From Nocardioides sp. (GTDB taxonomy: Bacteria > Actinomycetota > Actinomycetes > Propionibacteriales > Nocardioidaceae): 64,000 bases of DNA. Made by a program: the position numbers and the translations under genes. The number at the start of each line of letters is the position of its first letter. Within the stretch, counting starts at the first letter, position 1. Under the pieces are notes generated by a model. The model saw only the letters and a program-made list of their open reading frames with translations, was not told where the DNA came from and did not search any database. The DNA lies in assembly GCF_025965415.1 (NCBI RefSeq), contig NZ_JAOPWY010000168.1, positions 1 to 64,000 on the forward strand. Direction: 5' to 3'. This document shows positions 57,871 to 64,000 of this stretch, one piece after another.

Positions 57871-59142
57871 CTAGAAAGTACGGCGTGTCGACTGGAACCG
57901 CCGGACTCGCCGACTCCGGCGGCGCGGCGTCGCCACGACGCTCGCGGGGAACACCGCGTCCGTCAGGGACGCGATGGCCTGAGCGAGCGGGGAGGGCCCC
58001 AGCTCGACCAGGGGGCGTCCCGACACGAGAGCCTTGTCGAGACCGGCACGGTCCTCTGGCAGGAAGTGCAGTCCGGCGACCCGGCTGAACCCCTCGACCA
58101 TCCCCGCGATCTCCTTCTCCGACCACCCGATGGAGCCGCGCATGCGGTTGACGACGACCCGCACCGGGACCCCGGCGGTGCGCTCGCGCAGGTCGACGAG
58201 CCCGCGGGCCAGGCGGGCCAGTCCGACGGGGTCGGCCGCGCCCACGACGACCACCTCGTCCGCCTGCTCGAGCGCGGCCAGCGTGAGCGCGTTGCGGGCC
58301 GGACGAGCACCGAAGTCGGACCCGGCGTCGTCCTCGAGGCAGAAGCCCGTGTCGACCACGACCTCCCCGGCCGCCCGGCCCCGCTCGAGCAGCTGGTCGA
58401 CGTGGGCGGAGCGCACCTCGCGCCAGCGCTCTGCCCGTGGGAGACCCGTCACGACGGCGAGGTGGTCGCCGATCCCCCGGCACACCGAGGCGAACCGGTC
58501 GTCGAGCTGGCCCGATCCGGCCAGCCGCGCCGCCGAGAGCAGGCCGGACACCTCGTCGAGGATGCCGAGCTGCTGGGCGACCGCCCCGCCGTAGGGGTCG
58601 AGGTCGGCCAGCACCACGTCGACCCGGCGCCGGGCGACCTCGCAGGCCAGGTGCGTGGCCACCGTCGTACGACCGGGGGCACCGGCGGGCCCCCACACGA
58701 CGACGACCCGGCCTCCGTCTGCGGCCGCCTCCGGAGCCGGGGCGTCCGGCCCGGCACCGGGGACGACGGGTGCCCGGGTGTCCGCGACGTCCTCGACCGT
58801 GGTCACCACCGTGGGCAACGACGCCAGCTCGCCCGGGCCCACCACTGCCGTGATGCCCAGGCCCCGGGCGTGCTCGCGCGCGTCGAGGTCGTCGGGGCGC
58901 GCGGAGGTCACGGCGACGGGGCGTACGGCGTGGCGGCGCAGGTGGGCGATGCTCGCCGGATCGAGGCCGGGTGCGTCGAGGGACAGCACGGCGACGTCGG
59001 CCTGTCCGCTGGTGACCGCGGCGAGCAGGTCGTCGACGTCAACGCAGCGCTTGAGCACCACGACACCGGGGTGTGCCTCCAGGTCGGCGAGCGCCGGGGA
59101 CTCCCACGCCTCACCCGCGGCCAGGAGCAGCACGCAGATCAC
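57871..59142 (-). CDS. cpaE: CpaE-like MinD/ParA-family protein of the Tad locus
   Basis: 423 residues from GTG at 59142, five bases after the cpaB stop. N-terminal receiver-like part without Asp site (residues 1-130), then a MinD/ParA ATPase with deviant Walker A WGPAGAPGRTTVATHLA, ADLDPYGGAVAQQLG and VVNRMRGSIGWSEKEIAGMV. CpaE proteins place the pilus apparatus. It reads in the same direction as cpaF but ends 26 kb before it; in intact loci the ATPase would follow directly. Confidence 0.85.
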   Translation of the reverse strand: MICVLLLAAGEAWESPALADLEAHPGVVVLKRCVDVDDLLAAVTSGQADVAVLSLDAPGLDPASIAHLRRHAVRPVAVTSARPDDLDAREHARGLGITAVVGPGELASLPTVVTTVEDVADTRAPVVPGAGPDAPAPEAAADGGRVVVVWGPAGAPGRTTVATHLACEVARRRVDVVLADLDPYGGAVAQQLGILDEVSGLLSAARLAGSGQLDDRFASVCRGIGDHLAVVTGLPRAERWREVRSAHVDQLLERGRAAGEVVVDTGFCLEDDAGSDFGARPARNALTLAALEQADEVVVVGAADPVGLARLARGLVDLRERTAGVPVRVVVNRMRGSIGWSEKEIAGMVEGFSRVAGLHFLPEDRAGLDKALVSGRPLVELGPSPLAQAIASLTDAVFPASVVATPRRRSRRVRRFQSTRRTF

Positions 59143-59146
59143 GGTT

Positions 59147-59833
59147 TCAGCCCCGACCGACGACGCGGACGCGGTCGTCGCCGCTGGCCGCGAGGACCAG
59201 CCCCAGCGACTCCTCCTCGTCCTGCGGCACGGCGAGGACCAGCTGGCGGGAGGTCGCCGACGCGAAGGAGTCGGAGACGACCGGCGCGTCGAGGACGAGC
59301 ACGTCGTCGAGCACCAGCTCGGCCGCCGCGCGCCGTCGTCCGTTGTCACCGATGACCCAGACGTCGACGTGGGAACCCCGGACGACGTGGGTCGGCACGT
59401 GCTCCGCAGCGAGCGCGATCGAGACGTCGACCGTGCCGTCGTCGACCTCCTCCCCCAGCGCGCCGACGGGCACCAGCTCGCCGGCCGTCAGCGGCCGGTC
59501 GAGGGTGAGGGCGGCCGGGAGCTCGTCGTCGACAGAGAGGTAGCGCTGCCGGTCGGCGCCCTCGTCGAAGCGCACCCGCGTCGCGGTGAGGTCGTCGGCG
59601 GTGAGCGTCTGGCCGGCGACGAGGTCGGTGGAGGCGGCCCACACGGGCGTCATGTCGTCCGCACCCGAGAGCAGGCGGGCGCCCGCGACCACCGAGCCCG
59701 TCACCAGCACGACCCCGATCCACAGGCGCGGGTCGCGCCATCCGGGAGAGGTGGTGCGGGTGGCCGCAGGGACGTCGGTGCGGGGCGCGCGAGACACATT
59801 CCGAGACACATTCCGAGACACAGGGGCCATCAT
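59147..59833 (-). CDS. cpaB: CpaB/RcpC-like SAF-domain protein of the Tad locus
   Basis: 228 residues. N-terminal cytoplasmic part with VSRNVSRNVSR (from a 12-base tandem repeat), one membrane helix (LWIGVVLVTGSVVAGARLL) and a SAF domain with TDLVAGQTLTADDLTATRVRF, LTAGELVPVGAL and VDVWVIGDN. It takes part in pilus assembly at the membrane or envelope. The cpaE start follows by 4 bases. Confidence 0.85.
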   Translation of the reverse strand: MMAPVSRNVSRNVSRAPRTDVPAATRTTSPGWRDPRLWIGVVLVTGSVVAGARLLSGADDMTPVWAASTDLVAGQTLTADDLTATRVRFDEGADRQRYLSVDDELPAALTLDRPLTAGELVPVGALGEEVDDGTVDVSIALAAEHVPTHVVRGSHVDVWVIGDNGRRRAAAELVLDDVLVLDAPVVSDSFASATSRQLVLAVPQDEEESLGLVLAASGDDRVRVVGRG

Positions 59834-59922
59834 TGCCGCACGCGCGGGACTTCACACCTGTCTCTCCACAGGCACCGGCCGGGCGGCGTCGCGCGTCACC
59901 GCGTCGATGGCACGATGACCCC

Positions 59923-60186
59923 ATGGCCGAGGACCCCCGCTTCCTGACGCTCGCCGACGTGGCCGAGGTGCTCAACACCTCCGGTGCGCAGGTCTACGCC
60001 CTCGTGCGCCGTGGCGACCTGCCCGCGATCAAGATCGGTGGTCGCGGCCAGTGGCGCGTCGAGCGGGTACAGCTCGAGGAGTTCATCCAGCGGATGTACG
60101 CCGAGACCAGGACGTTCGTCGACCAGCACCCGTTCGTGGAGGCCGACGCCCCGTCGAGTAGCGAGGAGCGAGCAGGCCGGGACTAG
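59923..60186 (+). CDS. excisionase-type HTH DNA-binding protein
   Basis: 87 residues. MerR/AlpA-type helix-turn-helix (HTH_17): FLTLADVAEVLNTSGAQVYALVRRGDLPAIKIGGRGQWRVER. Divergent from cpaB across 90 bases, so it may regulate the Tad genes. Such genes are conserved beside the actinobacterial Tad locus and are not recombination excisionases. Its stop overlaps the convergent htrA stop. Confidence 0.85.
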   Translation: MAEDPRFLTLADVAEVLNTSGAQVYALVRRGDLPAIKIGGRGQWRVERVQLEEFIQRMYAETRTFVDQHPFVEADAPSSSEERAGRD

Positions 60187-61658
60187 CCGACCTTGCCGTC
60201 GAGCTCGATCTGCACGACCTGCTCCTCGCCGCCGCGCACCACCGACATCTCCACGATCTCCCCGGGAAGGTGCGTGCGGATGGCCACGATGAGGGCGATG
60301 CCGTCGTTGACGGGCTGGTCGCCGACGGCGGTGATCACGTCGTCCTTCTTCAGCCCGGCGCGCTCGGCGGGGGTGTCCGGCATGACCTCGGTGATCGTCG
60401 CACCCGACGCGTCGGCCTCGCCCCCGGTGCGGACCTGGGCGCCGATCACGGGGTACTCGGCCTTGCCGGTCCGCAGGATCTGGTCCACGGTCGTCCTGAC
60501 CTGCTCGATCGGGATCGCGAAGCCGACGCCGATGTTGCCCGACTCGTTGGTCGCCCCGCCTGTGGTGGCGATGGCGGAGTTGACCCCGACCACCTCGCCG
60601 GCGAGGTTGACCAGCGGTCCGCCGGAGTTGCCTGGGTTGATCGCGGCGTCGGTCTGCACGGCGTTGATGTAGGAGGAGTCGTCGCCGGAGTCGCCCGACG
60701 TGGTGACCGGCCGGTTGAGGGCGCTCACGATGCCGGAGGTGACGGTCTGGCTCAGTCCGAGCGGGGCACCGAAGGCGATCACGGAGTCGCCGACGTGGAG
60801 CACCTGGGAGGCGCCCAACGCGGCGGGCTCGAGCGACTCGGCGCCGTCGACGTCGAGCACCGCGAGGTCGTAGACCGAGCTGCGACCCACCACGGTCGCC
60901 TCGTGCCGCTCACCCTTGTGGTCGATCACCACGATCGGCCCCTCGTCCTCGGCGGCGGAGGCGACCACGTGGTTGTTGGTCACCACGTGGCCCTCGCGGT
61001 CGAGCACGAAGCCGGAGCCGGTGGCACCCGCGGCCTCACCGTCGAACTCGGCCACGATCTGCACCGTGCTCGGCAGCAGCGCCTGCGCGACCGCGGGGAC
61101 CGATCCGTTGTCGGCGTCGAGGGGCGCGGCGGTCTGGGTCCGGACGCCCTCGAGGCCGTTGTCGACCGTGCCCGGCCGGGAGGCCAGCTGGTCCTGCAAC
61201 GCCCCGCCCGCGAGGCCACCGAGGAGGCCCACCACCAGCGCGAGGGCCGCCACCGCGGGCCACACCCACAGGGGCAGCTTGCGCGTCGGCCGGACGCTGG
61301 CGCGCGGGCCGTAGGGCTGCTGCGGATAGGGACCCGGACCGGGGCCGAAGTAGACGGGCTGCTGACCGGGTGGGGTCGCGGGCTGCGGGGCGAAGGGCAC
61401 CGTCGGTGCGGCCTGCTCGCGCTGCGGCGGCGGACCGGCGAGCATGCCGTAGGCCTGGCCGTCGGGCTGCACGGACGGTGCCGGCGGCGCGGCCCGGGGC
61501 TCGGGCTCGGGCTCGGGCTCGACGGGGGTGGACGCGCTCCATCCCGCGAGGGGCTGGGTGGGCTCCTCGGGCGCCGGCGACTCGTCGTACGACGGCTCAG
61601 GTGCCTGGTCGTCGCGGGTCGGGTCGGGCTGCTCGTCGGGTCTGTGCTCGTCGCTCAC
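60183..61658 (-). CDS. htrA: HtrA/DegP-type membrane serine protease with PDZ domain
   Basis: 491 residues. Pro/Gln-rich cytoplasmic N-terminus (130 residues), one membrane helix (LWVWPAVAALALVVGLLGGLAG), then a trypsin-like protease with His in TNNHVVA, Asp in YDLAVLDV and Ser in NPGNSGGPL, and a PDZ domain (ITEVMPDTPAERAGLKKDDVI). Envelope quality control. Third gene after sigE and its anti-sigma factor, as in mycobacteria. Confidence 0.95.
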   Translation of the reverse strand: MSDEHRPDEQPDPTRDDQAPEPSYDESPAPEEPTQPLAGWSASTPVEPEPEPEPRAAPPAPSVQPDGQAYGMLAGPPPQREQAAPTVPFAPQPATPPGQQPVYFGPGPGPYPQQPYGPRASVRPTRKLPLWVWPAVAALALVVGLLGGLAGGALQDQLASRPGTVDNGLEGVRTQTAAPLDADNGSVPAVAQALLPSTVQIVAEFDGEAAGATGSGFVLDREGHVVTNNHVVASAAEDEGPIVVIDHKGERHEATVVGRSSVYDLAVLDVDGAESLEPAALGASQVLHVGDSVIAFGAPLGLSQTVTSGIVSALNRPVTTSGDSGDDSSYINAVQTDAAINPGNSGGPLVNLAGEVVGVNSAIATTGGATNESGNIGVGFAIPIEQVRTTVDQILRTGKAEYPVIGAQVRTGGEADASGATITEVMPDTPAERAGLKKDDVITAVGDQPVNDGIALIVAIRTHLPGEIVEMSVVRGGEEQVVQIELDGKVG

Positions 61659-62176
61659 GGAGCAATCTTCTCCCGGATCGCCACGAGGCGCTCGGCCAGG
61701 GGCGTCCGGGAGGGTGCGACCGGGGCACGGGCGACGCGGTCGTCGAGGTTGCTCACCGGGGTCACGCGACCGACCGGGCGGCTCAGGTCGGTGGCCGGCG
61801 GGCGCGGCTCCATCCGGGGTGCGCCGGCGACGCCGAGCGCCAGCACCCCGACGACGCAGGCGCTCGCCGCACCACCGCCGATGGCCACCAGCCCGCGACG
61901 CGACCGGTGGTGGGACGGCGGGAAGGCGGGCGCCGAGAGCGGGCCCGAGGACGGCGTCAGCGACGGGCAGCGACCGATCAGCGAGGACTTGAAGTCGTGG
62001 GAGGTCTGCGAGGGCCCGAAGGAGAGCTGGGCGAGCTGGGTCTTGACCCAGCCCTCGTGCTCGACGAGGTCACGGCAGGCATGGCAGGTGTGGACGTGCG
62101 CCCAGCAACGCTCCTCCTCCTCCGGAGAGAGGTGGCCGTCGACGAGGGCGCTGACCCGGGATCCGAGGTGCGTCAT
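61655..62176 (-). CDS. rseA: zinc-finger anti-sigma factor of SigE
   Basis: 173 residues. N-terminal ZAS domain with H27-x3-C31-x2-C34 (HVHTCHAC), then a linker and one membrane helix (GGAASACVVGVLALGVAG). Start overlaps the sigE stop in TGATG, stop overlaps htrA. It should hold SigE until stress, when proteolysis frees it. Confidence 0.9.
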   Translation of the reverse strand: MTHLGSRVSALVDGHLSPEEEERCWAHVHTCHACRDLVEHEGWVKTQLAQLSFGPSQTSHDFKSSLIGRCPSLTPSSGPLSAPAFPPSHHRSRRGLVAIGGGAASACVVGVLALGVAGAPRMEPRPPATDLSRPVGRVTPVSNLDDRVARAPVAPSRTPLAERLVAIREKIAP

Positions 62177-62775
62177 CAGGACACCGCCCCTCGCGGGTGG
62201 GGCGCGGTGGGGCCGGAGTAGCGCTGGCGCCCGGCCGCAGGCTCGCGGTGGGAGAGGGCCTTGCGGAGCATGCTCCGGCCGCGGTGGATGCGGGAGCGCA
62301 CGGTGCCCAGCTTGGCGTCCATGATCTCCGCGATCTCCTCGTAGCTGAGGCCCTCCACGTCGCACAGCACGACGGCGGCGCGGAAGTCGGGCGGCAGCGT
62401 GGCGAGGGCGGTCTCGATGTCGTCGTCGAAGGTCTGCTCGGCCACGGCGAGCTCCGGCGCGAGCGCCGGGCTGGTGAGCCGGGCGGCGCGCTCGTCCGAG
62501 AGCGGGTCGAAGCGGATCCGCTGCTTGCGGCGGGCGCCGTCGAGGAAGAGGTTGGTGGTGATGCGGTGCAGCCACCCCTCGAACGTGCCGGGGGTGTAGG
62601 TGTCGAGCGAGCGGAAGACGCGGACGAAGACCTCCTGGGTGAGGTCCTCGGCGTCGGGCCGGTTGCCGGTGAGGCGGTAGGCCAGGCGGAAGACGCGGTC
62701 GGAGTGCTGCTCGACGACCTCGTCCCACGTGGGGACGCTCTCCGGCGCGCGCGTGGTGTCGACCTGCTCGCCCAC
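62176..62775 (-). CDS. sigE: ECF sigma factor SigE
   Basis: 199 residues from GTG at 62775 with AGGGGGATCCC upstream; other GTGs lie further 5'. Region 2 with [30 protein letters not shown], region 4 with [41 protein letters not shown]. Extracytoplasmic stress sigma factor, gene order sigE, anti-sigma, htrA. The promoter-like GGGAAC/CGTC sites at 62833-62861 suggest self-regulation. Confidence 0.92.
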   Translation of the reverse strand: MGEQVDTTRAPESVPTWDEVVEQHSDRVFRLAYRLTGNRPDAEDLTQEVFVRVFRSLDTYTPGTFEGWLHRITTNLFLDGARRKQRIRFDPLSDERAARLTSPALAPELAVAEQTFDDDIETALATLPPDFRAAVVLCDVEGLSYEEIAEIMDAKLGTVRSRIHRGRSMLRKALSHREPAAGRQRYSGPTAPHPRGAVS

Positions 62776-62832
62776 GGGATCCCCCTGGCTCGACTTCCTC
62801 GACCGCAGCTGCACCGGTTCGCTGTCCTTCCT

Positions 62833-62861
62833 GACGCTAGGGAGCCCGCCTGAGAGTTCCC
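62833..62861 (-). promoter_or_regulatory. ECF-type promoter candidate upstream of sigE
   Basis: On the minus strand GGGAAC (62861-62856) and CGTC (62836-62833) are spaced as in SigE-type promoters (about 19 bases between). It precedes the sigE start by about 60 bases. Confidence 0.4.
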
Positions 62862-63009
62862 TGTGAACCTCATGCGCGTGGACCAAGAACTTCACGGGAC
62901 CGACGTGGACCCGAGCGCCCCGCACGTGGCGGCGTACAGCCTCCAACGAGCGAGGTCGCACGTGTGTTCCCGACCACGCCGGACGGCCCGTGCGCGATAC
63001 AGTCGCGCC

Positions 63010-63669
63010 GTGCCCCACCACACTTCGTCGATCAAGCCCGCGAGCTGGACCTACGCCGAGACCTTCGTGCCCGAGGACGACCTGCTGGCCGCCGCTCGCG
63101 GCCGGGCCGACGAGGTCGGCGTGTCCCCCGTCGGCTCCGGCGTCGGCGCCGCCCTGCGCTTCCTCGCCTCCGTGCTGGACGCGCGCGCGGTCGTCGAGAT
63201 CGGCACGGGCACCGGAGTCTCGGGGCTCTGGCTGCTGCGCGGGATGCGCACGGACGGCGTGCTCACCACGGTCGACATCGAGGCCGAGCACCAGCGCCTC
63301 GCCAAGGAGACCTTCACCGAGGCCGGCATCCCCAGCAACCGGGCCCGCACCATCGCCGGGGCCGCGCTCGACGTGCTCCCGCGCCTGACCGACGGCCACT
63401 ACGACCTCGTGTTCTGCGACGGCGACAAGCGCGAGTACGCCGCCTACCTCAAGGAGGCGCTGCGGCTGTTGCGCCCGGGCGGGATCGTGGCCTTCGACAA
63501 CGCGCTCTGGCACGACCGCGTGGCCGACCCCGCCCAGCGCGACGAGGAGACCGTCACCATCCGTGAGCTCGGCCGCACGATCCTCGACCACGAGTCGCTC
63601 GTGCCGGTGCTGCTGCCCGTGGGCGACGGCCTGCTGGTCGCCAAGAAGGAGTGGGCGCCCGAGGCCTGA
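63010..63669 (+). CDS. SAM-dependent O-methyltransferase
   Basis: 219 residues from GTG at 63010, six bases after TACAGT, so probably leaderless. Class I methyltransferase of the caffeoyl-CoA/catechol type: [16 protein letters not shown] (motif I), [28 protein letters not shown] and [12 protein letters not shown]. Substrate unknown. It is divergent from sigE, as Rv1220c is in mycobacteria. Confidence 0.9.
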   Translation: MPHHTSSIKPASWTYAETFVPEDDLLAAARGRADEVGVSPVGSGVGAALRFLASVLDARAVVEIGTGTGVSGLWLLRGMRTDGVLTTVDIEAEHQRLAKETFTEAGIPSNRARTIAGAALDVLPRLTDGHYDLVFCDGDKREYAAYLKEALRLLRPGGIVAFDNALWHDRVADPAQRDEETVTIRELGRTILDHESLVPVLLPVGDGLLVAKKEWAPEA

Positions 63670-63674
63670 GGGGC

Positions 63675-63998
63675 TCAGGCGCGGGGGGCGGCGGCGAAGC
63701 CGTCCCAGCCCTCGGCGATCGCGACGATGTCGCACGCCTCGACCAGGATCGGCGGCGAGCCGATGATCCGCGATCCCGGCGACTCGGCCGCGCCCTGGGT
63801 GAAGGCGCGCTCGAACTCCTCGCGGGCCTCGCTGGTGGCGAAGACGTAGCAGCCCTCGAACCACTCCCCGCGCACCATCCGCCACGTCTTGAAGCGCAGG
63901 CCGGCCATGCCGGTGAAGCGGGCGTGCGAGGTCTCGGCGACATAGGTCGCGAGCCGGTCCTCCACGCCTTCGGCCGCGTCGGCCAGCGACCAGCGCAC
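63675..63998 (-). CDS. YdhR-like protein, 5' end probably outside window
   Basis: At least 107 residues. [36 protein letters not shown] and [24 protein letters not shown] follow the pattern of the small ferredoxin-like-fold YdhR family. The GTG at 63998 is at the window edge and the true start may lie beyond it. Confidence 0.6.
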   Translation of the reverse strand: MRWSLADAAEGVEDRLATYVAETSHARFTGMAGLRFKTWRMVRGEWFEGCYVFATSEAREEFERAFTQGAAESPGSRIIGSPPILVEACDIVAIAEGWDGFAAAPRA

Positions 63999-64000
63999 GG

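Noticed and set aside
59923-60186. Excisionase of a mobile element
   Set aside because: HTH_17 fold only; it is fixed beside cpaB and htrA with no integrase near, so a Tad regulator is more likely.
60270-62324. Long plus-strand open frame opposite htrA and the anti-sigma gene
   Set aside because: Antisense shadow; no family pattern, while the minus strand has full catalytic motifs.

Overview
Organism. The window is high-GC actinobacterial DNA, most like Nocardioides or another member of the Nocardioidaceae. The signs are dense ATGA/GTGA/TGATG gene overlaps, many GTG starts and apparently leaderless genes. The gene content fits too: a sigE - anti-sigma - htrA block beside an O-methyltransferase, a very large NAD-glutamate dehydrogenase, Ku/LigD, a WS/DGAT acyltransferase, and an actinobacterial Tad (Flp) pilus locus. 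This is inference from gene content; no rRNA is present.

Layout. (1) 1-~3930 is the right end of an integrative element (element 3) that continues beyond the window: a DUF3883-like end, an AlbA_2/Schlafen-like protein, small proteins and a DUF3631 primase/helicase-like ATPase. It runs into tadC and replaces the tadC 3' end. (2) 3915-6206 holds truncated tadC, tadB and the C-terminal third of the Tad ATPase gene cpaF (tadA). (3) 6207-18227 is element 1 (about 12.0 kb): a large serine integrase, a packed minus-strand operon with a WhiB-like regulator and a tail tape-measure protein, and an accessory DUF6941-DUF4258-DUF2283 module between two near-identical terminators. (4) 18226-18656 is the middle third of cpaF. 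(5) 18657-31452 is element 2 (about 12.8 kb): serine integrase, RepA-like ATPase, an iteron array, an SOS-box serine recombinase, a HEPN-like protein, a lone major-capsid-like gene, small zinc proteins and a TcmP/three-Cys (Gp37/Gp68, DUF5131) pair. (6) 31441-31758 is the N-terminal third of cpaF. (7) 31855-57793 is core chromosome: membrane hydrolase, response regulator, NHEJ genes (ligD parts, ku), a carboxyltransferase / CoA-transferase / MatC-type permease / GntR cluster, TSUP permease, gdh, pruA, WS/DGAT, cupredoxin-like lipoprotein and an RTX protein. (8) 57871-60186 carries cpaE, cpaB and a divergent HTH gene, the upstream half of the Tad locus. (9) 60183-64000 is htrA, anti-sigma factor, sigE, O-methyltransferase and a partial gene.

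How it fits together. The main observation is that two unrelated serine-integrase elements sit inside one gene, cpaF. Removing both at their short shared cores (GGGGTC and AGC on the + strand) gives one 1281-bp frame, 426 codons plus stop, with Walker A and the full Tad ATPase order. A third element truncates tadC. As sequenced, the pilus motor cannot be made, so pilus assembly may depend on excision of the elements. In both elements inside cpaF, a promoter-like -35/-10 pair pointing at the integrase is split across the attachment site and is joined only in the excised circle. Elements 1 and 2 look like small satellite-like or remnant phages: each keeps one structural gene (tape measure or capsid) and neither shows a terminase large subunit, portal or lysis gene.
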